A stretch of 64,000 nt of DNA. Origin: Flaccisagitta enflata (lineage: Eukaryota; Chaetognatha; Sagittoidea; Aphragmophora). Of the stretch, positions 22,429 to 32,249 are shown piece after piece. The stretch covers positions 1,178,001 through 1,242,000 of the forward strand of contig OZ231128.1 of NCBI GenBank assembly GCA_965153355.1, given 5' to 3'. Within the stretch, counting starts at the first letter, position 1. Every line of letters begins with the position of its first letter. The translations under genes and the position numbers were made by a program. The notes beneath the pieces are model-generated. The model was given only the letters and a program-made list of their open reading frames with translations, was not told the origin of the DNA and made no database searches.

Positions 22429-23911
22429 CATCAGATGCACCGCCGTCAATAGCAATGGTAATTTCACGAGATTGACACAACTTGTAAATAGAATAAATTG
22501 TAAAGAATGTACAAACGATATCTTTATTATAAACGATTGCCGACTCCACGTAGAAGACGAAGACAAAACGACACTTAAGAACCACAACGTCATAATTAAA
22601 AACGACCCAAAACGTGAAAGATACGCCGGAGGAGTGGCAATGGCCATCCCAAAAAAATATTTCGTTACTCCAATCGATACTAGGAATAAAGAATCCATGA
22701 TCTGTAAAGTAGTGGTCGGAAATAAAAACATCATCATTGGAACCCAATATGTGCATCCCGGAGATGAAATCGACGACTCGCTAATCACCACCTTAACAAA
22801 CACTGCGGGGACGGAACATCCGGCGATACTACTCGGCGACTTCAACTCAAGCCTACGCTCCTTCGGAAGCAACTTCGACTCAACGAGTGGTGAGGTACTC
22901 CGCATCCTAACGGAATCAAACGATCTCTCTTATGTGAAAAATAAAATCCCAACATACATCAACAACAAACGTGGCGACGATAACGTCCTCGACATGTGTT
23001 TCGTGAATAGAAAAGCAAACGAAATTCTTATGTGCTACAGTGTCGATGACCCCATCGGAAGTGATCATCTCCCGATCTCCCTACATCTGAGAATGCAACA
23101 ACGCAATCAACCTGTGTATATAGATATAGTGAACGACGAACAACTACGTGAGAACATCGACCGTTACCTCCTGGAAAGACCGAGTAAAATAAACCTTCAT
23201 CAACGATTTGACGCCAAAATGATCGACGAAGAAATTGTGAATTTCACCGAGTGCATCATAAGCGGGAAAAAAGACGCAACGCATACCAAACGCCTCAGAA
23301 CAAACGACGGCGTCGTACTCAGCGCCGAAACCAACGCACTAATCGCAGAACGACGGCGCCTTATAAGGAAACGTACTCGTAATAGAGCGAACTTCACATC
23401 AACCGAACGCCAACGGTCAAATTTCCTCGAACGTGAAATAAAGCGCCAAATAAAAAAAGACGAAGAACAGCATCTCAAACACAAGGGAACGGAAGTATTA
23501 AAAGAAAGTTGTCCAAAAAAACGATGGAAAAAAATGAACGCAATCATGAATCGGAACAACAAAAGCACATCCTTCAAAGCCTTAACACGAGACGACGGAA
23601 GTAAATGTCAGAATCGACAAGAGAATGTAGAGACGCATGCCAATCAACTCGAGCAAACGTGCAACCTAGACGACGACCCCCGCATCGACAACGCCTTCAC
23701 AGAAGCCGTCGACGACTATCTAAATAGTGATTATTGTGACATAGGGGAACCAACAATCTGCAACGACATCGACGAAATCGCATTTGATGACGAGAGAACC
23801 TTCATGATGACGACTGAAGAAGAAACAACCAATTTAATCAAAGCAATTAAAACTGACCGGAGCAGTGGGTCCCACGGCACGAATTACCACATACTCCAAA
23901 CGCTTTACTAA
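22421..23911 (+). CDS. LINE ORF2, endonuclease portion (before a premature stop)
   Basis: This part encodes the APE-type endonuclease that nicks target DNA. Recognisable motifs are LLGDFNSS (about residue 138) and GSDHLPIS (about 212). GGVAMAI and the NVLDMCF segment sit at the usual spacing. At the position of the usual catalytic glutamate (SETHL in Jockey relatives) the sequence reads INDCRL, so that residue may be changed. The start codon is ATG at 22,421, overlapping the ORF1 stop by 8 bases. The frame ends at TAA 23,909-23,911 and resumes in the same frame, so this is one nonsense codon and not a gene boundary. Confidence 0.8.
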   Translation: MDNIRCTAVNSNGNFTRLTQLVNRINCKECTNDIFIINDCRLHVEDEDKTTLKNHNVIIKNDPKRERYAGGVAMAIPKKYFVTPIDTRNKESMICKVVVGNKNIIIGTQYVHPGDEIDDSLITTLTNTAGTEHPAILLGDFNSSLRSFGSNFDSTSGEVLRILTESNDLSYVKNKIPTYINNKRGDDNVLDMCFVNRKANEILMCYSVDDPIGSDHLPISLHLRMQQRNQPVYIDIVNDEQLRENIDRYLLERPSKINLHQRFDAKMIDEEIVNFTECIISGKKDATHTKRLRTNDGVVLSAETNALIAERRRLIRKRTRNRANFTSTERQRSNFLEREIKRQIKKDEEQHLKHKGTEVLKESCPKKRWKKMNAIMNRNNKSTSFKALTRDDGSKCQNRQENVETHANQLEQTCNLDDDPRIDNAFTEAVDDYLNSDYCDIGEPTICNDIDEIAFDDERTFMMTTEEETTNLIKAIKTDRSSGSHGTNYHILQTLY

Positions 23912-23929
23912 CCTCATATTAAAAGACTG

Positions 23930-25369
23930 GTGAATATCTTTAACGCCTGTGTAGCGACATCATACTTCCCGAAATCATGGAAGCTCAGTTGGGTAACAAT
24001 GATACCCAAACCAGGAAAAGACTCGACCAAAAGTGGTAATTACCGCCCCATTTCACTTTGCGCCACAATGGGGAAAATCCTCGAAAAAATATACCTAAAA
24101 TCCTTCAACAGATTCCTAGACGAAAACAACAAACGACGCGCTCGCCAGTGTGGTTTTGCTAAAGGTCGCAGTGCGCAGGAATCGATCATAAAGTTAGCTG
24201 ACGATATATCGAACGCCTTCAAAAAGGGACAACACGTCATCGGCGTCTTCATCGACCTCGAAAAAGCGTTCGACAAATTATGGCACAACGGTGTCCTCTA
24301 CAAACTCCTTAAAGACGAAGCTCCACTCCCGCTCATAAAAATAATAGCAAGTTTCCTCCTAAACCGCACATTCCAAATAAAGGACGGCGACATCCTCTCG
24401 ACAATCAGAGAACTGGGCGCATCGGCCCCCCAAGGCGGCACGTCGAGCCCACCTATCTTTACCTACTACATTGCAGATGTGCCCGGATCTGACACCATGG
24501 ACGTCATTTGTACTCGCAGCGATGGATCGGGCTACGCTGATGACAACGCCGAGTGGAGGGCCTTCCTAAAAACAAAATCAGGCCTCCGCATAGCTGAAGT
24601 GGAAATTCAAAAATACCTCGATGCTCTCCAAAGGTGGGGGAGCCAGTGGCGCATGCTCCCAAGCCCCATTAAAACGGAAGTAATGATCTTCAGTGATTCC
24701 ATGCTCAATAGAAACCATGAGACTTCGCTACAACTCTTTGGCCAACGACTAAGAACAGTTAAAGAAGTGTGTTTCCTCGGCGTAACCTTTGACCAAGGTA
24801 TGACATGGGCTAAACACATAAACAAACTCATCCAAAAAGCAACCCCGCGCAGTATACAAATAAGACGATTAGCTTCCTCCTTATACGGACGCGATAACGG
24901 GCTCATCCTGCAGCTGGTAAACAGCTTAATCATCTCACTATTCGACTACAGCTCGGTCGCATGGATCAATGCAGCCACATGCCATTGGAATAAGATCCAC
25001 CAATGCCAAATGAGAACGCTTAAAGGCATACTCAACGTCCCTCGACGAACACCAGATCACGCGGTATTCAACATAATAAACACCCCTTCCTTCAAAGAAA
25101 TCATCCAATCCCGAGCATCGGACAGGTTCTGTGCAATGAACAACAACAACCCGAATATGACCAAATTCCAAACGCGATGCGTTACCAGCAACAGGAGCAA
25201 ATTCAAAAGTCCTTTTGAAAAACTGACGACCCTTTCGGGACTCGACGACCGCCTAACAAACACCAACTGTATCATATGTACTTATACTCCAGACGGTATG
25301 ACGAAACCACTGCCACGACCATCTACCCATAAACTATGTTCTCTACACAGGCCAACAACATCGTCCTAA
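23930..25369 (+). CDS. LINE ORF2, reverse transcriptase portion (after the premature stop)
   Basis: Same frame as the upstream endonuclease part. Reverse transcriptase motifs appear in order: WVTMIPKPGKD, NYRPISL, GFAKGRSAQES, VFIDLEKAFDKLWH with the first catalytic aspartate, SAPQGGTSSPP, GYADDN with the YADD box, and FLGVTFDQGMTWAKHI of the Jockey thumb region. The C-terminus is a Jockey-like connection domain with SRASDRFCAMN and no RNase H. The catalytic residues look intact, so the TAA at 23,909-23,911 is the only obvious lesion. The listed start is simply the first GTG after that stop; the natural protein starts at 22,421. Confidence 0.85.
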   Translation: MNIFNACVATSYFPKSWKLSWVTMIPKPGKDSTKSGNYRPISLCATMGKILEKIYLKSFNRFLDENNKRRARQCGFAKGRSAQESIIKLADDISNAFKKGQHVIGVFIDLEKAFDKLWHNGVLYKLLKDEAPLPLIKIIASFLLNRTFQIKDGDILSTIRELGASAPQGGTSSPPIFTYYIADVPGSDTMDVICTRSDGSGYADDNAEWRAFLKTKSGLRIAEVEIQKYLDALQRWGSQWRMLPSPIKTEVMIFSDSMLNRNHETSLQLFGQRLRTVKEVCFLGVTFDQGMTWAKHINKLIQKATPRSIQIRRLASSLYGRDNGLILQLVNSLIISLFDYSSVAWINAATCHWNKIHQCQMRTLKGILNVPRRTPDHAVFNIINTPSFKEIIQSRASDRFCAMNNNNPNMTKFQTRCVTSNRSKFKSPFEKLTTLSGLDDRLTNTNCIICTYTPDGMTKPLPRPSTHKLCSLHRPTTSS

Positions 25370-25372
25370 TAT

Positions 25373-25640
25373 GCTCCTGGGCAGCAAAAGCAATCCTGAC
25401 AGAAAGATACCCGAAAATCTGTGGGATTGATATCGGTTTTATTATTGATAAAGCTGTAGAATTCTTCCAGTACAGCATTTGTACCAGTAATAACATGGTG
25501 ACAATCACACTCAATAATCCAAAGTGTGAAAAAAATGCTCTTAAAGTTAGTTGTGACGGATGAACAAACAGAATTGGCAAACCGATGGACCAACAGATCA
25601 TAAAGTGGCTTTTAGAATCATGTAACATGCAACAAAAATC
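25373..25640. other. LINE 3' flank and a family A 3' end
   Basis: 25,373-25,540 is unassigned and may be LINE 3' UTR. From about 25,550, a GACGGATGAACAAACAG and GATGGACCAACAGATC run leads to AATCATGTAACATGCAACAA, a decayed family A terminus in plus orientation. Confidence 0.5.
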
Positions 25641-25841
25641 CTTAGAATGGATAACATGCACTGTCACACGCATAAGCTCAAGCATCATCTTTTATGTTTT
25701 GATTTTACAAAAAAAGAATAAGGCGCAAACCTCATAAAGAAACCATTGATAATGCAAATAGTTTACAAAAGGCCATTTTAATCCTGTATTGCTCCATACC
25801 AGCACAACCAAAGCTGTGGTAGACACAAAAGAAATGACTTT

Positions 25842-26432
25842 TGGGCAGCAGCCCCAAAGGGGTTGATGACCTATGCTTTCACACAAGGGAATTTTCTTTC
25901 ATTCTTCTTCTTCTTTTTCTTCTTCTTCTTCTTCTCGTCTTTTCTCTCCTTTTCTTTTCCCTTTTTTTTCCTTTTTTCCCTTTTTGGGCAGCGGCCCCGA
26001 GAGGAGTCGATGACTATGCTTTCACACATATTTGGAACTTCTTCTTCTCCTTCTCCTTCTTCTCCTTCTTCTCCATACACCCCAGCCTTGAGGCCATATC
26101 CTCCTTGGGGCCCATATCCCAGCAGGCTGGAAATCCCAGTCTTGAGGCCCAAATCCCAACCTCAAGGCCCATATTCCAGCTTCAAGGGATTTAGGCCTCA
26201 AAACTGGAATTTGGGCCTCGAAGCTGGGATATGGGCCTCGAGGCTGAGATATGGAGACCTGGAGGCTGGGGAAAAGGGTGCGGAGGAAGAAGAAGAAGGA
26301 GAGGAAAAAGAAGGAAAGGAAGGAGAAAATTCCCCATATGTGTGTGCTCGTCATCGACCCCTTCGGGGCCGCTGCCTGCTCCCCCCCTCAGCCAGCCTAC
26401 ACAACCAACCTACTTAAGCAGGGCACGGGTAC
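25842..26432. mobile_element. Two overlapping foldback B elements, core type 1
   Basis: A first left end (25,842, GGGCAGCAGCCCCAAAGGGG with GATGACCTATGCTTTCACAC) is followed by TTC-rich sequence. A second left end (25,987, GGGCAGCGGCCCC) precedes units of CAGTCTTGAGGCCCAAATCC. The units flip orientation near 26,190. A right end follows, CGACCCCTTCGGGGCCGCTGCC, broken before its last bases, with the flanking module GCAGGGCACGGGTACCGC. The first end has lost its partner. Confidence 0.7.
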
Positions 26433-26579
26433 CGCTGACCATCTAACACTTTTGCGACTATTTTTCTTTTCCTTTTCTTCCCCCTCAGGGTGCGAGGCCC
26501 CTAAAAGCGCGAGGCCCCAGGGCTAAGCCCATATAGCCCTTAGGTTGATCCGGGCCAGCGCTCCTTACGTGTTGCATCG

Positions 26580-26672
26580 GGATTGACCGACCGACCAATC
26601 GACTGATCGACTGATCAAACGACCGATCAAACGACCGATCGAACGACCGATCGAACGACCGATCGAAATACT
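26580..26672. repeat. Short tandem array of GACCGATCGAAC units
   Basis: Twelve-base units GACCGATCAAAC or GACCGATCGAAC repeat about six times, flanked by GACTGATC units. This may be an expanded family A tetranucleotide core. Confidence 0.7.
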
Positions 26673-26862
26673 GATCATTAGTCAAATGAACTACACTGCA
26701 TTTTGAAGAAATGATTACAGAAGCCATCTGACGCTCAACTTTTCTAGACACATCAACGGAGAGACTTCGTCTGTCCATCCATTGGTCCGGCCATTGCATT
26801 GGCATATTGGTCCATCCGTTGGTTCATGTAAACCAAGTTTTATCAGATAATCGATTTCATAC

Positions 26863-27485
26863 CAACGACATCCCGAATGTTCAAATAAAAAGTCTTCAAG
26901 GCGGCGATGGACCATGTTTCTCCGTTCTTATTATCGTATCTGGAACGCCTCGTCAACGACAACGTATTGTTTCCGTTTTGCAGCGGCACGTCGACGACGT
27001 TGAACACCGGCGTCAACTCGCTGTTGCCGTCGAGGCGCATTTGAATCGTATCGTAGTTGATGCAAATCAAATGTTTCGACGATTGTTGCTGATTCTTCGA
27101 GTAGACAGTCCTCACCCAACCGCCGGTGATGGGGATGAAACTCTCCCAATTGTCGAACCCATCACCACCTCCTCCTGCCCCCGCGTTCGGTCGCACCAGC
27201 TCGGAGCACATCGGCCGCCGACTCGCCGTCTTTTCGCCTTTCAGTTTCACATCGGCGATCGCCGAACACTTCTTCTCGTATCGACCATAAGTCCATCGTC
27301 TGTCCGTCTCTTCGTACGCGCCCGCCGTCCAATTCATCCGTAACACGCGACGCACGTGACACGCCCACTTTTCGCGCGTGCGCGGTTGACAAATCCACGA
27401 CCCGTGACGATCGCAATTCGTCATCGGAATCTCGCAATCTAAACCGGAAGTCTCTAATTGGCACAAGTCGGAAAACGTGGCGTAA
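26863..27485 (-). CDS. Internal exon of an unrecognised cysteine-containing protein
   Basis: This minus-strand open exon is bounded by TTCAAATTCAG just upstream of 27,485 and by GTATGA after 26,863, plausible acceptor and donor sites. It encodes about 207 residues. The N-terminal half has several cysteines (SDLCQLE, LDCEIPMTNCD, SWICQPRT, WACHVRR, EKKCSAI, PMCSEL). The rest (DNWESFIPITGGWVRTVYS, ICINYDTIQMRLDG, ETWSIAALKTFYLN) resembles a beta-rich extracellular domain. Base composition is richer in G+C than its flanks, and it is single-copy within the spacer. I do not recognise the family. A disulfide-rich extracellular domain is the best guess. Flanking exons were not found; reading on past 26,863 meets a stop within a few codons. 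Confidence 0.5.
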
Positions 27486-27556
27486 CTGAATTTGAAAAGA
27501 ATGAGAAAATGAATGAGAAAGAAAAGAAAAAGAGAAAGAAAAGAAAGCTTGGGTCC

Positions 27557-27650
27557 AACAAGGCCGGATACACGGCTATCAAAGTCGCGTGTGGGTGGGC
27601 AGGGGCGGTGACAAAGAAGGTCACTTGAGCATTTGGTCTCTTTCTCGACT
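27557..27650 (+). repeat. Family A 5' half
   Basis: AACAAGGCCGGATACACGGC, AAGTCGCGTGTGGGTGGG and GGTCACTTGAGCATTTGG. There is no hairpin half. Confidence 0.65.
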
Positions 27651-27659
27651 TTCGAGGCA

Positions 27660-28235
27660 CGTCACCTAATCGTCAGAATCAATGTTCAATTCATTTTCTT
27701 CCATCGCTAAAGAATAACTTAGTCTCTCATCGTAATTTGCATATTAGAGTCACAAAGAAAATGATCTCGTTTTAGTAGAGAGTAAAAATAATTATCATAA
27801 GTTACTTTTTTCCACTCAACTTTGTGATCTTTCACAGCTATTGAGTCGAAAAGATAAAGTTTCTTAATCGGTTTTGAACATTTTTTTCACGATACCCGAC
27901 ATTTTACTGGTGGATACACGTCAATTTTATGTTGTAGGAACGGTATATATTGAAAAAAGAGTTCGCAAATAATAGGTCTTCGGCTGGAAAACAAATATCG
28001 TACAGTCATGTTTGGAACGGTTTGAGGATTCAACCGTGTCAATTGGCATCGACGTAGGGCGTGGGGGTGTACTACTCCCTTATTCGACCTCGAAGACAGG
28101 GGAAAATTAGTAAGTTAAAGCGCGGAGTTTGGGGATAGCCAATACTGTCATTGCATGTCATCGTAGGCGCCATCCGTCTACTGAGGCCGGATATGGTGCT
28201 ACCCGAATTCGGGGCAGTGAGGCCGACAAGCAGAT
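27660..28235. other. Spacer sequence, no gene seen
   Basis: Apparently single-copy, AT-rich sequence. It starts near the exon at 26,863-27,485 and could be intron or intergenic DNA. Confidence 0.4.
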
Positions 28236-28239
28236 AAAC

Positions 28240-28523
28240 GGCTACAGATAAACGGCTACCGAAGTCGCGTGCGTGTGGCATGTGGGCGGGGGCCATATTT
28301 GAGGTCACAAGACCATTTGGGCAGGAGCAGAGAGGTCCAAAAATAAAAATCATAAAATAAGTATGAAAAGTGGAACAATATCCCTCACTATGCAACTGAA
28401 AATAAATGGAAGGGGCCTTCTTGAACCCTCACTGACTAGTTAATGGTATAGTGTGACAAACTGACCGACAGACCGACCAACCGACAGACAAAGCGGGATG
28501 TAGAGTCGCGTGCACGCGACTAA
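28240..28523 (+). repeat. Family A element split by about 50 bases of other sequence
   Basis: The 5' half (28,240-28,400: ACGGCTACCGAAGTCGCG, CATTTGGGCAGGAGCAG) and the 3' half (28,452-28,523: GACCGACAGACCGACC, GTAGAGTCGCGTGCACGCG, ACTAA) are in the same orientation. The last 16 bases before ACTAA form a perfect hairpin. Confidence 0.65.
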
Positions 28524-28913
28524 TAAGTATCAATGCGACTTAAAGGCGGATAGACAAAGCGGGGCTATCGAATCGCCTGAACCGCTTTTAAAAGTGACTG
28601 TAATTGTCATCAATATCTTAGCAAGAAATGATTTCTCTCTCTCTCTCTCTCTGTGTGATAGTAGATGCTCTTTTTGCGACCCGCCATCTTTCGTCTATCA
28701 TTAGCAACTCGTATTGCCTCGTGAATGTTCAGTTATCGTTCACTCGTCGTTCATTGGCTGACGTCATCATGGTTGTATTCATCCGCGCACGCTTTATCGT
28801 TATTGCCATATTTGGGCATTGCGTCACCCGTTTTGAACCGCTTCACTGTCGCTCTAGAAGTATCTATGCGCGTGGGTGAGGGTTGAGTTTGGGGACTATT
28901 TTGTGTATCGCTC

Positions 28914-28947
28914 TTAAATACTGGTGCGCGTGGTCGTTTGTCAGTAG
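28914..28947 (+). promoter_or_regulatory. LTR core promoter: TATA-like box and initiator
   Basis: TTAAATA at 28,914-28,920 lies 29 bases before the A of TCAGTAG at 28,941-28,947, the standard spacing between a TATA box and an invertebrate TCAGT initiator. Confidence 0.5.
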
Positions 28948-29108
28948 CAGTTCGTGGTGCAAGTTGGAACCGTCCGACCATAGTAAGTTGAAGTTGATAT
29001 TGGTTTCTGTGTATTAAATTGTTTGTATTTCTTTACGCCCTTTAGCAAAGCCTAATGGTTTCTCCCCCTTTTTGTCCCTTTTGTAGATTTGACGTGTCGA
29101 TGCGATGA

Positions 29109-29114
29109 AATAAA
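29109..29114 (+). terminator. LTR polyadenylation signal AATAAA
   Basis: AATAAA lies 14 bases before the proposed LTR end and downstream of the proposed initiator. Confidence 0.45.
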
Positions 29115-29128
29115 CCTTTGTGTATTCA

Positions 29129-30049
29129 ACCACGTGCTTTTCAATAGACGGAAAGGATAAGCTACTCAATTCTCACGCTAGAAATATCCATTAGTCAAAT
29201 TATGTGGACATCGCCGCTCTTTTCTCATCGTCCTTCGATCCAGTGAAATTATCGGACAATCGTCGCGGACCCGTCAATTGTCGCGGTCCCGCCAATCGAA
29301 GCCTTTTGTTCTGAGTGGAAATAGTCAAGGAGTAAATCTCTTTGGCCACGCGCGCCTTCGAAAAGAAAAGAGGATTCCAAAGTCGGTTCTCTCTTTTCCC
29401 TCGGCTGACCAAAAGAAAACAAGGGGTCGCGTTACCTCAACCACTCCTTATCCCAATGTGATTCAAGCCTAAAGATAAAAGAAAGTCAAAAGGAAATGCG
29501 CCCACTGCTTGCCTTTCCTAACTTCGCGAATCACGAGTGGGAAATTAAAACTTTTTCTCCCCCTCTAAGAACATAAAGTTGGGCCTACCGTCCACCCTTC
29601 TTTGGTCGCCGCTTCTTCGCCTAAAGTAAGGAAAGAAAAAGAAAGTTGGGTCACTGTCCGCCCTCCTTTCATCGTCGCAACTACGCCTAAAAGTAAGAGA
29701 GAATATCGTGATTTCAAGTGAAATTAATCCGTCTTTGCATCGTGGTAAAAGTAACCACGTGGGCCATCGTGAGTTGATCTTGCATTGGCCCAAAGTTAAT
29801 CCGGAAAAGTTTGTATCTCCTCTTTCTCCGTTCGTCCATTCATCAAGTATATCTCCGTTTCTTATCTCGTCATTGTCCATCGGTCCAAACATCGGAGTAT
29901 GTCTTCGTAGTTTGGCTCGTCATCGTTATTCTCTCTCTCTATGCCAGTGGGAATAGTAACCCACTATCGCCCGTCGCGTCTATTGTTGTTCATCGATCAA
30001 TTAACTGTTGTTCTCCGACGATTGATTGTTGCTTACCGCCACTTAAGGA
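29129..30049 (+). other. Retrotransposon leader
   Basis: About 920 bases between LTR and gag with no long frame. Two related segments containing TCGCC or TCGC, CTACGCCTAAA and AAGTAAG (about 29,605-29,640 and 29,670-29,700) suggest an internal duplication. The following gag ATG is at 30,050. Confidence 0.45.
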
Positions 30050-31858
30050 ATGACCCGTAGCTCAAATAAGGAAACGCTTGATCGGCTCGTCGCTCTCTCC
30101 GAACAACTTGGTGATAAAGAAGAGACCGACAAAGATTATAGTGCCATCGCAAATCAATTTAACGCCATTCTCGCCGATCTACTTCTTCACTTGGACCTAT
30201 TTACGCCTGAACAAAGGCAATTCATCGAAGAAAAATCCGGCGAAGGAATACAAAGTAAGGAGTCGAGAGAATTATACGCTCGCTTTTACAACGCTAATAG
30301 CCATCTCGACCGCTTCTTAAAAGGAACCGAATCGGCGGACGACGATTATACGGTCGCCGGTAACAATTTTAACTCTCTTCTGAAAGAAGCTCTCGATAAT
30401 CTTCCCTCGTTTACTCCCGCTCAACGCCGGTTCATTGAAGATAGCAAAAGAAAGACTTTTCTTCCTCAACATCGTTTGGCCCGTTGTCGGGCCCGCAGCC
30501 GATCTAACTCTCGGTCACGTTCCCCTTCTGTTTCTCAACAACCGAGTCTCTCTTCGGAGGAAAGTTTTGCGTCTACATCTACGAATTCAACCGTCATGGG
30601 CGACGCCGCTCAAAAGAAAGCGGCCGAGGAGGCGGCAGCAAGTAAAGCCGCCGAAGAATCGGCAGCTCTCAATAACTCTACCGAATCAACCATGTCATCC
30701 AGAGTGGCTTTGCTCAAATTAAAATTCGACGAAGAAGCCGACGCCATGGAAATGGAAAAGTTAAAACTCGCTCAAGCATTCAAAAAGAAGAAACGCGATT
30801 TACTACAAGCGGCGATTGCGGAAGGTCTGGACAACGATTTAGCCGAGTGCATCGCATCCATCGACATCGAAGGTACGACGGCTGATCCGTCAACGTCCGC
30901 CGCAGCCGCTGCAGCCGCTGCAGCCCCGCCGCAGCCAGCCGACATCTCGCAACTGGTCGGCAGCCAACGATTGAAGAATACGACGCCAGCTGCCGCCGAA
31001 AAGTTTAGTGGTGGAACGGAGGCGTACTCTCGCTTCATCGTCAAATTTGATAGCCAAGTGATGGATCTCCAGGGAGTCTCCGATGCCGAACGATTTGTGG
31101 CCCTTCAAGACTGGACCGCCGGTGAAGCCCACAAGATGATCTCAACTTATATCTACAACACAGATAAGTCCGCTGCTTTGAAAGAGGCTTTAGAAGAGTT
31201 GAAGTTTTTCTACGGAAAAAGGCAAGGGAAAGCTGAGGGCAATTTGGCCAAGATTTTGGAAGGGAAGGAAGTCCCGACTAATTCAATTGAGGGGATAAAG
31301 GAGTTAATCCAAGAGATTAAGGAAATGGCAGCCTTTGCAAAAGCAACAAAGGATGATTCATTTTTGGAGCTGAAGGCCACAGTGGTATCCATAGTTAAGA
31401 AGAGGTTGAGTTACAAGCTCAAGGAGAAATTCTCCAAAGTGTCCCGAAGTGCAGAGGATAAAGGTCAGAAGGTCAATGTAGACTTTCTCATCAAGTTTTT
31501 GAAAGACTGGTTCAAGGAAATCAGCTGCAGCTTTGGGATGTGCGAGTTGGTTGATAGTAAGCCTGCTTCTTCCTCCTCATCCTCTTCCTCTTTGTCTCCA
31601 AGTTTCAAAGGTTCACCTAAGCCGGCCCTTCCGTCTAAGGCATCGCCGTTCTCCAAGGCCAACGTCGCCGCCATGGAAGCTAACGAGCTGGGTATCTCCC
31701 AGCGCCGCCCGCGCCGCCCCGCTTTTCCCCGACGCCGCAGCAGCAGCCGCGCACAGCCTCGTCGACGCCGCAGCAGCCGCGCACATCTTCGTCGACGCAG
31801 CAGCAGCATCAGTGGGTCCCAAGTAGCATCCAGTGGGCTCAACAATCTCAGCAGTTAA
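30050..31858 (+). CDS. BEL/Pao gag, N-terminal and capsid part
   Basis: Gag builds the intracellular particle of LTR retrotransposons. The N-terminus carries a duplicated module: FTPEQRQFIEE near residue 52 and FTPAQRRFIED near residue 121, each preceded by a related helical segment. A Ser/Arg-rich linker follows, then an Ala-rich stretch. A region typical of BEL-type gag (from KFSGGTEAYSRFIVKF, about residue 317, to about 510) comes next, followed by a Ser-rich linker. Near 31,690-31,705 the natural reading frame appears to shift by one base: the listed frame becomes Arg/Ser-rich and ends at 31,858, while the Gln/Pro-rich continuation and zinc knuckles lie in another frame. Confidence 0.7.
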   Translation: MTRSSNKETLDRLVALSEQLGDKEETDKDYSAIANQFNAILADLLLHLDLFTPEQRQFIEEKSGEGIQSKESRELYARFYNANSHLDRFLKGTESADDDYTVAGNNFNSLLKEALDNLPSFTPAQRRFIEDSKRKTFLPQHRLARCRARSRSNSRSRSPSVSQQPSLSSEESFASTSTNSTVMGDAAQKKAAEEAAASKAAEESAALNNSTESTMSSRVALLKLKFDEEADAMEMEKLKLAQAFKKKKRDLLQAAIAEGLDNDLAECIASIDIEGTTADPSTSAAAAAAAAAPPQPADISQLVGSQRLKNTTPAAAEKFSGGTEAYSRFIVKFDSQVMDLQGVSDAERFVALQDWTAGEAHKMISTYIYNTDKSAALKEALEELKFFYGKRQGKAEGNLAKILEGKEVPTNSIEGIKELIQEIKEMAAFAKATKDDSFLELKATVVSIVKKRLSYKLKEKFSKVSRSAEDKGQKVNVDFLIKFLKDWFKEISCSFGMCELVDSKPASSSSSSSSLSPSFKGSPKPALPSKASPFSKANVAAMEANELGISQRRPRRPAFPRRRSSSRAQPRRRRSSRAHLRRRSSSISGSQVASSGLNNLSS

Positions 31859-31869
31859 GTCCAGTTTGT

Positions 31870-32133
31870 TTGTACTGTTCAGATGCCCATCTTTTGGATG
31901 GATGTCCCAAGTTTAGTGAATTGAGTGTACCAGAAAGGAAGCAATTCCTGTTCAAGCAGCGTCTCTGTCTGAGATGCTTCGGCAGAAACCATCAGATTGG
32001 GAAATGTCGTGAGAAAGTTCAATGTCTATTGTGCAATCGATTTGGTCACAATACTCTCCTTCATGCAGCTCCTCTTACCTCTCAGAGTCAAGTCCCTTCG
32101 TCCCTTCCTCAAGCAGTGGAATGGTCAATGTGA
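31870..32133 (+). pseudogene. BEL/Pao gag C-terminal zinc knuckles, frame-shifted and truncated
   Basis: Three clusters, CLYCSDAHLLDGC, CLRCFGRNHQIGKC and CLLCNRFGHNTLLH, have the spacing seen at the Gag-protease junction of BEL/Pao elements and bind nucleic acid. They are in a different frame from the main gag frame. The frame stops at 32,133 and no protease core follows before the junction near 32,249. Confidence 0.7.
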
Positions 32134-32249
32134 TGCCAGCCGGATCCAACGTGGATGTGCAGACCGGAGCCCAGCGGCCACTCTGCTTATATAAAATCTA
32201 AAGACGAAAATGTCGCACGCTCAGCGGCGGATCGCTGGCACCGCTACTA

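Larger units (their letters stand above)
19972..25372 (+). mobile_element. Jockey-superfamily non-LTR retrotransposon
   Basis: Two adjacent protein-coding regions, a Gag-like ORF1 with zinc knuckles and an ORF2 with endonuclease and reverse transcriptase but no RNase H, are diagnostic of a Jockey-like LINE. It is much richer in G+C than its surroundings. The 5' border lies between the foldback tail (about 19,925) and the basic ORF1 start (about 20,010). No poly-A tail or target duplication was identified at the 3' side, so the true ends are uncertain. One in-frame stop interrupts ORF2. It lies in the unduplicated spacer. Confidence 0.9.
28654..29128 (+). repeat. Candidate 5' LTR
   Basis: It begins TGTGATAGTAG after a CT run and ends TGTATTCA, giving TG...CA termini and 475 bp. 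A TATA-like box, an initiator and AATAAA occur in the expected order. No second LTR is in the window to confirm the ends, and no primer-binding site was identified. Confidence 0.5.
28654..32249 (+). mobile_element. Truncated BEL/Pao-type LTR retrotransposon
   Basis: A candidate 5' LTR, a long leader and a gag gene ending in three BEL-type zinc knuckles are present. Protease, reverse transcriptase, RNase H, integrase and 3' LTR are absent. The element stops near 32,249, exactly where the right arm of the giant inverted repeat begins inside a family A copy. Gag also carries a frame change, so the copy is dead. Confidence 0.75.

Noticed and set aside
19972-25369. Many opposite-strand frames inside the LINE
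   Set aside because: Shadows of ORF1 and ORF2; they lack motifs and overlap strong coding signal.
31533-31826. Ala-rich frame overlapping gag
   Set aside because: Alternative-frame reading of the GCC/CAG-rich gag linker.
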